The notes: generated by a model from the letters alone, not told the origin. Shown: positions 1-9,520, numbered from the stretch's first letter. The stretch: DNA of 64,000 bases from Exophiala sp. HKRS030 (GCA_023897205.1 JAHWDD010000006.1:186001-250000), one strand, 5' to 3'. Made by a program: numbers and translations.

Positions 1-333
1 CGTCCGATGTGGAAAAACAGTGAGTCGTCGCACGCTAAGATACTTCCAAAGAAGAAGAAAAAAACTGCTAACGTTCTACGCCAACAGATACTCCTTGCTT
101 GCCTTGCTAGCCTGCCTCTCATTGCGATCCGCATTGGTTGGGGTGTGGCCTACCTCGAGCTCAAGATCCATCACCCGAACTCTGGCTTCCTCACATCCTT
201 GGCCGTCATGGTTTGCCTGAATGTTGTCCCAGAAATGGTCATTATAGCGGTGCTTCTCGCAGCTGGTGTCGCCACTCACAGGTTACAAGACGCCATGACA
301 GCCGGGACCAGGTCGCGCAGTGGCAGGAGATGA
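1..333 (+). CDS. C-terminal part of a fungal multi-pass membrane protein (DUF7702-like), 5' end outside window
   Basis: The frame is open from the window edge to a stop at 331-333. It encodes two hydrophobic stretches, roughly from LLACLASLPLIAIRIGWG and from FLTSLAVMVCLNVVPEMVII, separated by a short polar loop, and then a basic tail. This order (xxLPLIAIR, then a loop, then VxPEMxxxxxLxxAG) resembles the last two helices of the fungal seven-helix DUF7702 family, whose function is unknown. The first helix also reads hydrophobic in the +2 frame, so a small frameshift or an intron near 60-110 cannot be excluded. The ATG at 7 is probably internal. Family assignment is from memory of the motif pattern and is moderate at best. 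Confidence 0.45.
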   Translation, partial: RPMWKNSESSHAKILPKKKKKTANVLRQQILLACLASLPLIAIRIGWGVAYLELKIHHPNSGFLTSLAVMVCLNVVPEMVIIAVLLAAGVATHRLQDAMTAGTRSRSGRR

Positions 334-360
334 ACATGAACAAGGTGTGGAGGAAGTTGT

Positions 361-986
361 GACTAACGGCAGGGAGAAATCGAGATGCAGACTGGGTTCT
401 TCGGGCATCCTGGGAAATAAAAATTGAAGCGTATCACGTTCACATCCCAGAGGAAGCGCTAGACGCTGACGAAATCGTGAATTGTCTTATTAAGGAGTTC
501 GATACGGTATCATTAGAATTTTTTTGGATATGGGATAGTTTATGAAACAAATTCTTGTATGATGGCCTGGACTGTGAAAGACTAAGGTGTTTTTGACCAA
601 GTAATTGAAGTACTCAGCCCTGTCTGCGCCACTCAAAGAGAATCGATCGGGCGTTCCGTGCCTTTAGGGACGAAGCCTTGCGATCGGCAGGGCTGCCGGC
701 AAATCTCCACCGAGTCACTTATCAATGAAAAAGTCGGTGCCTGGGGCTGAGAATGTAGGATCCTCTCCACCAACTTACATAAGGATTCGAGACGTACGTC
801 TTCGTGGTATAATCCAGAAATCTCGAAGGCACAGTGCTTCTCTTCGTATCAAAGTCTTCACGCCATTCCGATATTGGTCACCTTTTCGACAGGACACCTC
901 TTTTCAAACCCTGACGAGATCGACTTGTCTAGTTCAGCCACATACATCCTGGCGAAGCAGGGGCCACTTCGTTCGCCGTACTTCTG
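361..986. other. intergenic, no gene seen
   Basis: About 620 bp between the membrane-protein end and the Zn2Cys6 regulator. The frame at 725-1033 only overlaps the regulator's first exon in the wrong phase. I see no RNA gene or repeat. Confidence 0.6.
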
Positions 987-2860
987 ATGGTGTACACTGG
1001 GAAGTTATCCAAGGCTTGTCAACCTTGTCGTGACAAGCGACGGAAGGTGAGTGCCCGCGCTATACTCTTTTTTTCCTGGTATTGAAGATGGGATTCATTG
1101 GCTTCAGTCCAGCATAAACTATGAAGACAACTACGGAATCAAGATGCCCATGACCCGTGGCTCGACATCTCCGCTGAACAACATGTCTGAGTCAACTAAC
1201 CTTCATTTTGGCAGTGTGATTTAAAAACACCACAATGCTCACAGTGTGTACGGCTCAAAACCTCCTGTTATGGATATCGCGACACTCAGGAATTGGCCTT
1301 TCGCGATGAAACCACTCATGTAGTGCAAAGGGTACGAGGCAATAGAAGGTCAAGGTCGAAGTCCCGGGCGCAAGACGTGCAGCCTTCCACTGCAGACCGT
1401 GTGTTGATCCCCAACCCGCAGTCGCCAGGCGAGGAAAATGAGTCAGAAAGAGAAGGAGGTGGTAGTGAAGGCGATGGCGAACGAAGACGATCGAGACAGC
1501 CGATGCTCTTAACCCTTTGGGCACCCCCCGAGGACATCGCTCTAGGATACTTCCTCTTTGTCTTCTCCCAAAACGGCCCTTTCAACTTTTTACCTGGGTT
1601 TTTGCCCGCCCTGATAGAGGACGAGGAGATCATGCAAGCCATCTACGCACCAGCTCTGGCCGCTCTAGCCCTATACTATAGTTCCCCGAGATTGCTACGC
1701 GAGGCTCGCTCCTACTACGCCACGACGTTGGGTCAAACGAACAAAGCCCTCAGCGACCCCCGCTTGGCTGTCCTCGACAAAACGCTCCTCAGTGTCCTCC
1801 TTCTCACTTCCTTCGAGGCCCTGACCTTCAGCGGCCGGAGTTCGCCTCGCAACTGGAACTCGCACGTCAAGGGTTCAACCAATCTCCTCGTCTTGAGAGA
1901 AGCGGCGCATATCGATACCGAGCTGGGCCGCCACCTTATGTACCATGCCAGCGTCGCCATACTGGCCAACTGCACCACATACCGCCTCCATGTACCGGCG
2001 GCCTTCCGGCACCTGCAAGGACACGCTGTCTGGCCTCAAAGAGGGGCGACAGAATCGCTGGGCATTGACCACACAAGGCGCCACCTCATCGGCCTCATGA
2101 TGCGCTTTGCCACGATGTCGGCTAGCATGAACGGCATGTTGGCGACAGAGCTCGTGACAAAGTGCGTCGAGATCGACGCCGAGGCAGCGGCCTTGTTGGA
2201 TGTGCTACGAGAATACATGCCCTACCAAATCATCGACGTCACCACTGACAGTGAGGAACTACAAAAACTCACAAAGGGCACCGAGGTCTGCGCCTACAAT
2301 GGCATAATTCACAATTATCAGACGCGGCAGGAGTTACGCCTCTTCAACAGCATACGGATGATACGACTCGTCCTCAACGAATGGATCTTCTGTGCCTTTG
2401 ACCATAGTCTCCGTGGCGTCATTCTCGATGAGCCGCAGCCGGGAACACTCTTGTCTGAGAAATGGAACGAGTTGCCACAAGAGGCCTCTCTGCGTGCCGC
2501 CGAGCACATCAATGACATAATCGCCAGTGTCCCGTACTCTGTCGAGTTGTTGCCGTCCGCGTTCCGGATGACGGCAAGGTCATTGATTTGGCCTCTAGCT
2601 GCGACAGCTGGTTCCGAAGTGTGCCCGTTGGATGCTAAACTGTACATTATCGGAAGGCTGAAGGAGCTTGCACGTTTGCATGATTTCCCTCAAGCCAAGG
2701 AAGCAGCTACTATGTTGGAGGAAGGTGTAGATTTGGAAGACTGGTAAGTCTACCTAGCCTAACAACTCTGATCTCAAAAGTTTAGCTTGGTCGATTGTGA
2801 TTGGTCTTGAAACTAACAAGTCTTTGCGCCTGTAGGGTCCATATACTTCACTTCTCTTGA
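987..2860 (+). CDS. Zn2Cys6 transcription factor, three exons
   Basis: Exons 987-1046, 1215-2743 and 2836-2860 give 537 aa. The start MVYTGKLSKA is the usual opening of this fungal regulator class. The Zn2Cys6 cluster is complete once the first intron (GTGAGT...GCAG, 1047-1214) is removed: Cys11, 14, 21, 28, 31 and 38 with spacing C-x2-C-x6-C-x6-C-x2-C-x6-C, followed by GYRD and FRDET, a typical linker. The remaining ~480 aa form the helical 'fungal-specific transcription factor' region with no catalytic motif. The last intron (2744-2835) replaces a premature stop and gives the ending WVHILHFS. It is expected to be a nuclear DNA-binding regulator; its targets cannot be read from the sequence. 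An open frame beginning near 1293 would miss the zinc cluster. Confidence 0.88.
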
Positions 2861-3615
2861 CAGCCTTATCAGACTACTATGGAATATAATTGGACCTTGT
2901 ACAGTGCAGTGCTACGTACAGTGATCCCTACCAAGATGACGTTTGTAGGTGATTGCTTGGGTCTAGACGACATGGCTGAGTAGATACCCGGGACGCTAGT
3001 TTTTGAATGGGGGATTGCAGGGTCATAAAAAGCCAGCTACCCCTTGATGATATTAGTCGGTGTACTCGGCGGAGTAGTAAGGTACGGATACGAGGAATCC
3101 CCTCAGAGATGTCTGTGTGTGTGTGTTATATCAAATTGACGTGGGTACCTACCTAGACAGAACTTTTCCCCCTTTGATAGGTCGAGAGTCACGCAGGAAG
3201 GATGCCCCTCTTATGGTTTGTCGAAAAGGTAGCCGGATTTGGTGAAACGCACGAGGGCAGCGTCCTCAACTCTAACATCAGAGATTGGTCGTTGTATCAA
3301 AGCGCGCACACACACTCACTCAAGCCACGAGGTAGCTTGTCTATTAGAATGGCGCAGCCGTTGCCACTGTCTACCTATGCGAGGTATATAAATCGACATC
3401 TCCCACTACCAGGTCTGAGCATCATCAATATATATTCAGGACCGATTCAACCTTTGTTCCAGCGTCATCAGATTCCGAAAATTAAAAAGAAAAACACTCT
3501 TCGGGTCCCGATTTTCTTTCCCTCTCCTCGCCTTGCTCCTTTACGGTCCTTTTCCCTGTCATCAATAGCAACAAACCAAATCAGCGACGCCGAGTCAGTC
3601 AATTTGAATCAAACA
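2861..3615. promoter_or_regulatory. intergenic with TATA box for the small gene at 3616
   Basis: A clear TATATAAA lies at 3385-3392, followed by CT-rich and A-rich leader sequence up to the ATG at 3616. No other gene is visible in this stretch. Confidence 0.45.
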
Positions 3616-3957
3616 ATGTGTCTTGCTGGACTTGGTTATATGCTTTTCAAAAAGCAAGGAGACGGACATGACTATGAAGATCGGGAGGACGAATTGTAGG
3701 TTTGTTGCTTGCGCGTTTTTCCCCCTTTTTTCATCTTCAGTGTCCCTCGGATGGTTGCACCGGCTCTCTCTTCCATGAAACCGAATCATACAGACTCCAT
3801 GACTGACGACGACACGTATCAATCATCATTAGAGATAATTACCGCAATGACAGTCGCAACGCGAGAAGAAACGGACACGGAAACAATCAAAAGTCAACCC
3901 CAACAGGAGGACCATCACCAGGACGGGAACCTGCCCCGGTTTATGCCGGAGATATGA
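3616..3957 (+). CDS. small spliced gene, unknown function (98 aa)
   Basis: Exon 1 is 3616-3695 and exon 2 is 3741-3957, joined over a 45-nt intron (GTAGGT donor, TTTCATCTTCAG acceptor). The product starts MCLAGLGYMLFKKQGDG and continues into a hydrophilic Thr/Asp/Glu/Gln-rich tail. There is no recognisable domain. The N-terminal ~10 residues are mildly hydrophobic but too short for a convincing signal peptide. Support for a real gene is the TATA box ~225 bp upstream, an A-rich AUG context (AAACAATG), and an intron that joins two frames without a stop. I cannot name a family; it may be lineage-specific. Confidence 0.4.
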
Positions 3958-4157
3958 TGAACTCTGGCCACAATCGCAACGGGCGATAAGAAGAAAAAAT
4001 TACCTAGATAATTAGCAGAGAGAGACGGAAAGAAGATGGCAATGATTGGCTCGTGCTCATGGTGCAACCATGGTGTGTCTGTCATATGTTGGGGAGGAGA
4101 GGCTGAGAGCGTACAAGAGAGGGTCACTGTATGACACAGTGTGAGGGAGGTGTTTTC

Positions 4158-4160
<3 letters not shown>

Positions 4161-4195
<35 letters not shown>
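4161..4195. repeat. (AC)n microsatellite
   Basis: An uninterrupted AC dinucleotide run of about 17 units. Confidence 0.95.
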
Positions 4196-4196
<1 letters not shown>

Positions 4197-5156
4197 CAAA
4201 ATTTAGTTTCTCTAGACCAACCAGTAAATCACTCCCCATGTCATTTCACCGTGATTGAATGATCCAGGAGTTCTTTTGGATTCAGGTAGAAGAAGTAGCG
4301 GGTTCTGTATCGGTGGTCAATTGATGACAAAATTTCTCCTTTCTCTTCCCATCAATCAATCCACTGACATCGACGGAAGAATATACACGTGCAGTTGTGG
4401 TTGTTGATCATTTCCCAACTGTCCTCGTGAGATATGCCTAATCGAGTTTAACACGTTTCCAAAACGTACCTTTCCGTTGTTCATTTCCTCTGTGTACGAA
4501 GTAACCAGACCCATTTGTTGAGGACGCAAATGAACAAATGGATGCCGAATGCCGATCGAAGGGGGGGAGAAACTGTCGGGCCTGAGATGAGTCGTCATCA
4601 AGCTTTTGACCAAGCCTTTTTTTTGTTTTTGCTTGTCCTTGTTGGAAAGGTTGGAACCATGCCGATCTTTCTCGGGAGGGCGGACAAAACGGTTCGTCGC
4701 CTGTACTGTACTTTTGGGGGCCGGTGAGTTTTGTTGTACGGAGTACGTCCGATGAGCCACGAGGGACAAAGAGTGTCATTTCAGGCCCCCCTATTATGTA
4801 TCGAGTACCTCCATTGCACGGGCCGGTGCATTTCTCTTGCAACTAACATCCCGGGTCATGATTGGTCCTGCATCATGAATACCTAGGTAGGGTTGGCGTG
4901 TCATTTGCCTTACAGCAATAACCTTACCTGGTTGGGTATGCACTTCGAGCCGAGGTGCTGCTGTAGATCACTTTCGCAAGATATACTTGTTGGATCTCAA
5001 CAGTAACAAGCCTATGGAGTAACTCGTACTGGGGGTTCGTTGGTCTTACAAGTTCTTTTCGAGTGAGGCAGTACCTTCGTGACAAGTAATGTTCACGACG
5101 TCGTCATCATAATCTGACCGTCCCTTTCCCTGCAGGGTACTTACCTTCCTCGGCGT

Positions 5157-5158
<2 letters not shown>

Positions 5159-5210
<52 letters not shown>
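5159..5210. repeat. (TG)n microsatellite
   Basis: An uninterrupted TG run of 26 units, ending ~280 bp before the start of the next gene. Confidence 0.95.
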
Positions 5211-5211
<1 letters not shown>

Positions 5212-5489
5212 CTTTGGTGGCCTTGCGGGAGGGACCGCTGGCCTTTCAGGGTCACACATCATAGCAACGCAACACGCCTCCCCTCGTATGGCTGGCTGTG
5301 TGCATTGGGTAGGTCACTGTACACGGAGTGCCCGTACGAGAACGACATATAATAAACAATGAGAAGCCATGAGAGAGAATATCCCTCCTGTGTCAATCCC
5401 TTTTCACAAGCAACTTTACACAACTCCATAGCTTCACCTATACCTGATAACTACTTTTCGAGCCTTCAAGGTCATCATACCTTTCAATC

Positions 5490-7024
5490 ATGGGGTTGAT
5501 CAGGAACGCCATTGGTTCTGCACTTGCACCACCAGATATGAACAATGGAATGAATGGACGAAAGATGCAACTTTTGGGACCCAACACCTCCTCCTCCTCG
5601 TCTTCATCCTCCTACAACAGCAGACAGCCTCGAGGTGGGGTGTACGAACAAGATTACAGGAGTGATTACCGGAGTTCATCGTACGACTCTAGAGACAATC
5701 GCCGCCAGTACCAGCAGCGTGGTCGCTACAGGAACGAAGATGAAGGATATCACTCAGACCGCCGGCCATATTCACCTCCAGAGAGACGTACTTCTCCCAA
5801 AGAGACCTATCAACAATATTCCCCCAAACGCAAACCGAAGTATGAATACCGAGAAGAGGAAGAGGTAGACGCACCTCCATCATACAGTCTTCACCCAGAT
5901 CCGTCACCCGCGCGCTCAGCAGGATATTATAACGAAGATGGAGGCCGTCGCGATTTGACAGACAACGATTCCGCGTATCAGGATGCGTATCGTCAAGAAT
6001 ATTCTTACCTCCAGTCAAGGTCCATGGATCAGGTCTCCTCCCGCTCCGGACCCGGGCGTGATATGGATCAGAACTTTCGTCCCCTCGCTCTCCCGCAAAT
6101 CGACTACCAGGATGGATCGCCCTTTCTGCGAGGGTACAGCGACGAGCTGCGATACTATGGGGTTACGGAGCGAGTATATTTCGAGGCTCTGGATGCGATC
6201 AATGTGGCTCGCATCCCAAATCCCGAAAATCAAATCTTCCAAAAGGGAGCCGGTATTGCCGGATTCTTCGTGTAAGTTTTTCATCCGCCGCTTGACAGAA
6301 AGATGACTGACCCTTGCCTCACAGACCTGGGGCCGCTGCCATTGGTTTAATGGCTGGCCAAGTAGGCGTTGGACTGGCAAGCCACTTTGGCCATGCGTCA
6401 TTGGTAAACAGAGTCCTCTCAAAAGTCAACCTGGAAATATTTGTGCCAAACGGCCTGGAAATATGGTAAGCACAGGTCTTTGTGCCCCTGGTGTATGAGG
6501 AGGTTCGCAGGCTCACGGACGTTGTCAACAGTATCTGCAACGCAAAAGATGTCGACGGGGAGCTTGGTCTCTCTCAGTACGACGCACAGAGAAGGTTCAT
6601 CCCCGGCCCTTATCCGCAAGACAGAGTCGCGGCGTATGGTGGCCTTCTTGCTCCCTTGACCAAAGTCCTACCACCTGTCGAGAATGCCGGTCGGCACGAC
6701 CCACTTGCTGGTATAGGGAATTTCCTCAACAATCGAGCAACGCAAAAGAAGGTGAGAAAGGCACAGAAACGCGAGGCCAAGGGGAAGGATAAGAAAATGA
6801 ACCGGCTTGAAGGTTCGGTCCAGTGGGTAAGTTGCCGAGATTCTTTCCCTCCTCTTCCTCAAAGTTACCCAGGCAGGCTAACTAGATGTGCACAGATCAT
6901 GGTGAGACAAGCGTCACCCGGTGCTGTGGAACACTGGCAGAAGACTTTAAAACAAAGCGATCGCGAGTTGGAACAAGACCAAGCACAAGAAACGGCATCC
7001 CGGAGGCGAGGCCATAGCTTCTGA
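5490..7024 (+). CDS. conserved fungal protein of unknown function, four exons
   Basis: Exons 5490-6271, 6325-6465, 6511-6826 and 6896-7024 give 455 aa. The N-terminal ~200 aa are disordered (poly-Ser at 36-43, then Arg/Tyr/Ser/Pro-rich). The ordered core begins at GSPFLRGYSDELRYYGVTE and runs through PNPENQIFQKGAGIAGFFV into a Gly/Ala-rich hydrophobic stretch (PGAAAIGLMAGQVGVGLASH) that looks like a glycine-zipper membrane-associated helix. A lysine/arginine-rich coiled region (KKVRKAQKREAKGKDKK) follows, then a short acidic/polar tail. The pattern 'PFLRGYSxEL...NPENQIFQKxxxIAGFF' is a recurrent fungal architecture with no assigned function as far as I recall. Intron 3 (6827-6895) has a GCTAAC branch site and is a multiple of three, so its retention would not break the frame. 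Intron 2 is only 45 nt and is the least certain. Confidence 0.72.
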
Positions 7025-7978
7025 GGCTATGTACCAACATGAGTATTGAGCGTTGTCGTTTTGATGAATATATGTAGGGCCGCTTGATGATCTTGATAAA
7101 AGGTAGAAAGCGTTGGTTCCCTCAGGCTCCATTGTCGTTTCAGTTGCAAGTACGAAGTAATTCCTGGTGAAATGTGATGACGTTGTCGCCTCGGAAAAGT
7201 TGCCAAGGATGAAAGACGCTCATTCTGGCCCCCGCGGCTGAAGTGCTTTTGATAGATTCAATCTCCCTCTTTTCCGCCTCTTCAAAGATTTGCCAGTATC
7301 GAGAATTACCTTGCAACATTCTATTGTTTCATTCGAGTAGGAGTCATTGCGAATAACCCTTTCCCTTTTGCTTGCTGAATACGTCACCATTTTCCCAGGG
7401 AGATGATGGGATGGGAGACAACAATACAGTGGCCGCTGATTACGAAGATGTCCAAGTGACTGTAGTCATTGAGCCCGGCTTTGAAACGCTCGTGCTCGAT
7501 GAGTCTTGTCGATTCGGTGGCTTTGTAAGATTTATCATTTCAGTTGTCAGGGGTTTGCCCTGCGCTGGTTTGGGCGTCCATTTTCCGTCAAAGACTCTTC
7601 GCCCAAAAATGGCTTAGTGGTGGGGGAGCAATTAGGATCGTCCGGAAAACACATGGGGGTTCATACCCATCTACCCCGGACTCGGCTGGATGTCCTGCAA
7701 GCCCTTTGCGTCACCAACACTCCGGAGGGGAGGTCGATGCAAAAGCAAGTATCGATCCAGCCATCGGTTAATCAGCCTTTAGAAATACATGCGGAATGGA
7801 CACTGATAGAAGGTATGTCGAGAGGTATAAGTCTCTTCGGGTTTCTCCCCCAAAGGAGTGCATCGCAGTTCAAAGACACACCACATTTGCCTTACTGACA
7901 GAGAGCTTGACTATTGTTGAACACTTAAACCACGCAGACTCGACTACCTTTTTACCTTTGATACTCGGCCTCAAGGAC
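7025..7978. other. intergenic, probably promoter and leader of the bZIP gene
   Basis: Short overlapping frames (for example 7372-7617) lack family features and splice support. I treat this ~950 bp as promoter and 5' leader. An upstream non-coding exon is possible. Confidence 0.4.
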
Positions 7979-8632
7979 ATGTCGACAATGCAGACCTCTG
8001 CAGATCTCACTTCTGATTTTTATCAAAGCAATCTGATGACCCAGTATTCCGATTGGTCGTTTCTTCCCTCGACGTATCCAGACAACGACTCCAACCGTGT
8101 TGTGGACTTCTTTCTAGATTTGCTTCAAGACCAAAGTGCCCAAGCAGAACACATTCGTCGAGCATCAAGCATTATCGAAAGCGATTCTTCCGACGTTATT
8201 TCCTCGAGCCACCAATTGTCGGACGCATACATCATGCCGGAAGAAATGCCCAGCCCTGCACCAAGCACAACTTATACTCTGCACAGTTCACATTCCGCTG
8301 AAAATACCCCACTTCAAGGAGTGCTTGTCCCAGGCATGCTATCCGAAAAAGACCGGAGGCACCGTCGAAGGGAGCAGAACCGTAAAGCGCAACATGCTTT
8401 CAGAGAGAAGCGAAAAGTTGAAGCCCGCAAAGTGGAAAATGAACTTGCCGAGTTAAAGTCGCAACTCGCTAGACTCCGACACAACGCTGCGACTTCGGGA
8501 TGGACAATCTGTGTGAAATGTCGAAACTTCTACCCTCCCGGCGTAAATGCGAGTATGGATGCAGATGCTGAGCCTAGAACTCCACCCTACCTTGAGAGCC
8601 TTGTTCCTGGGTTCATCAATGAAAAGTGGTGA
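7979..8632 (+). CDS. bZIP transcription factor, AP-1/Yap-like basic region
   Basis: 218 aa from MSTMQTSADL. The basic region lies at about residues 125-148 (RRHRRREQNRKAQHAFREKR) and contains the N-x7-R signature Asn134...Arg142 with the Ala-Gln-x-Ala-Phe-Arg core typical of Yap/Pap1-type factors. The following zipper is short (leucines near 156, 159, 163 and 166), and is succeeded by a CxxC (Cys178, Cys181) in WTICVKCRNFYPP. The N-terminal half is acidic and Ser-rich and is a plausible activation region. It would act in the nucleus as a dimer. The frame is open upstream of 7979, but that sequence lacks family features. A donor-like GTGACA near 8630 could extend the C-terminus into the frame ending near 8874 or 9004, so the 3' end is uncertain. 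Confidence 0.72.
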   Translation: MSTMQTSADLTSDFYQSNLMTQYSDWSFLPSTYPDNDSNRVVDFFLDLLQDQSAQAEHIRRASSIIESDSSDVISSSHQLSDAYIMPEEMPSPAPSTTYTLHSSHSAENTPLQGVLVPGMLSEKDRRHRRREQNRKAQHAFREKRKVEARKVENELAELKSQLARLRHNAATSGWTICVKCRNFYPPGVNASMDADAEPRTPPYLESLVPGFINEKW

Positions 8633-9157
8633 CAATCCCCGTTGGACGACGAAGACATCAGCCAGCCTTTTTGCTCACCTGTGCGTCTGCAAAGCTGGAA
8701 AACATACTGATAAGACACGATACTTGTCGTAACGCCGACTGTCAAAAGAAAGGCGACTGCTGCGCAAAAGTTCAAAGATCTTCCCACCATGAATCTTCAC
8801 GAGCCACGGACGACGCTGGCTCCAAGCCGAATTCTCCGCGCCGTGTTCAGGAACTGGACAAATTGCCGGAATAGCGCTTCGATTGATACGAGTATGAAGC
8901 AGACAGGGGAAGACCACTCGGCTCGAAGACCATATAGGAGCCGAGAGGAATCGGATTCGATCAATCATGGTAATATTAGGGGCGATGAAAGTGAACAGAA
9001 GTAATTTTACACCAATTTCTGTACGAAGGTTTCTCTATCAATGGTGAGAAACACAGATCCGTATGAAAAGAAATGCAGATATTTTTTGATCTTTATTTTC
9101 GGCTGTGATACATCGAAAATTGGGGAAAAAAAGTAAAATACAAAAAGAAAACTCTAA
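8633..9157. other. intergenic or possible bZIP 3' exon, then 3' flank of the tRNA
   Basis: Open frames at 8626-8874 and 8789-9004 are basic and polar, with no domain. They could be 3'-UTR or an unrecognised last exon of the bZIP gene. Confidence 0.4.
9142..9151 (-). terminator. RNA polymerase III oligo-T terminator of tRNA-Pro
   Basis: On the minus strand TTTTCTTTTT begins 6 nt after the discriminator base of the tRNA, as expected for a Pol III gene. Confidence 0.8.
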
Positions 9158-9170
9158 GGGCTGAACTGGG

Positions 9171-9224
9171 CTAATCGATTTGTTAGTTAACTGTTGTAGT
9201 TGTGCGGAGGAGAAAAATCCATAC
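9171..9224 (-). other. 54-nt spliceosomal-type intron inside the T-arm of tRNA-Pro
   Basis: The insert starts GTATGG and ends GATTAG. It carries a TC-rich tract (TTTTTCTCCTCC) near its 5' end and TTAACTAAC, with a perfect fungal CTAAC branch core about 12 nt before the acceptor. These are the signals used by the mRNA introns in this window (for example 6827-6895 and 39308-39369). Removing exactly GT...AG restores the T-loop/T-stem junction TTCGATT-CCCAG with no leftover base. A 6-bp direct repeat TCGATT lies immediately before the insert and again two bases before its end. That it is removed by the spliceosome is an inference. Confidence 0.75.
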
Positions 9225-9247
9225 AATCGAACCCAGGACCTCTTGCA

Positions 9248-9265
9248 ATCAAGTTCAATCAAGTA
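9248..9265 (-). other. canonical anticodon-loop intron of tRNA-Pro
   Basis: An 18-nt AT-rich insert between G37 and T38, the position cut by the eukaryotic tRNA-splicing endonuclease. The boundary is ambiguous by one base because T occurs at both ends. Confidence 0.88.
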
Positions 9266-9520
9266 CCCAAAGCAAGAATCATACTACTAGACCATTCAGC
9301 CGTAGTTTGAAAACCAAGCCTGTGCGGCTGGATTGTACGATATTTAGCCGTTGATAAAATATAACCAGACAAAAGTATTGGATGGGTGGCAAGTGGACCG
9401 CAACGGCTAAACATCGGATGCCAATAGTTGCGAAAGTCTGAACCTCGAAAAATAATTTTGGAGAGTAGAGACATGTTCACCATTTGAAGTACTTTTTGCA
9501 GTACGGTACTCCAAGTCAAG

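Larger units (their letters stand above)
3958..5489. other. intergenic with two dinucleotide microsatellites
   Basis: About 1.5 kb with no convincing coding frame. The frames crossing it on both strands are (VC)n and (TH)n translations of the AC and TG repeats. It also holds the palindromes TACCTAGGTA at 4880 and TACGGAGTA at 4737. Confidence 0.6.
9158..9301 (-). tRNA. tRNA-Pro(UGG) interrupted by two introns, one in the T-arm
   Basis: Read on the minus strand. Mature segments are 9301-9266 (36 nt), 9247-9225 (23 nt) and 9170-9158 (13 nt), total 72 nt, the usual tRNA-Pro length. The acceptor stem GGCTGAA pairs 7/7 with TTCAGCC, with C as discriminator. The D-arm GTCTAGTAGTATGAT matches eukaryotic tRNA-Pro. 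The anticodon stem TCTTGC/GCAAGA closes the loop TTTGGGT with anticodon TGG. The T-stem CTGGG pairs 5/5 with CCCAG around the loop TTCGATT. Intron 1 (9248-9265, 18 nt) sits at the canonical place after position 37. Intron 2 (9171-9224, 54 nt) sits between positions 60 and 61. The A box is intact. The B box reads GGTTCGATTGT instead of the consensus GGTTCGANTCC, because the insert replaces its last two bases. An oligo-T terminator follows. Perfect pairing across the insert argues for a functional gene rather than a relic. Confidence 0.9.

Noticed and set aside
84..91. TLTQMDFF of the 11878-14439 protein (residues 84-91) as a PCNA-interacting PIP box
   Set aside because: The spacing does not fit Q-x-x-hydrophobic-x-x-aromatic-aromatic: the position three before the first Phe is Gln.
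3915..5360. Open frames with (VC)n and (TH)n repeats on both strands
   Set aside because: They are translations of the AC and TG microsatellites, with no start context or domain.
9158..9301. tRNA pseudogene or SINE head with a degenerate 3' half
   Set aside because: First impression, because sequence after the T-loop did not match. The missing CCCAG-TTCAGCC-C was then found 54 nt further on with perfect pairing and a Pol III terminator, so an interrupted but intact tRNA fits better.
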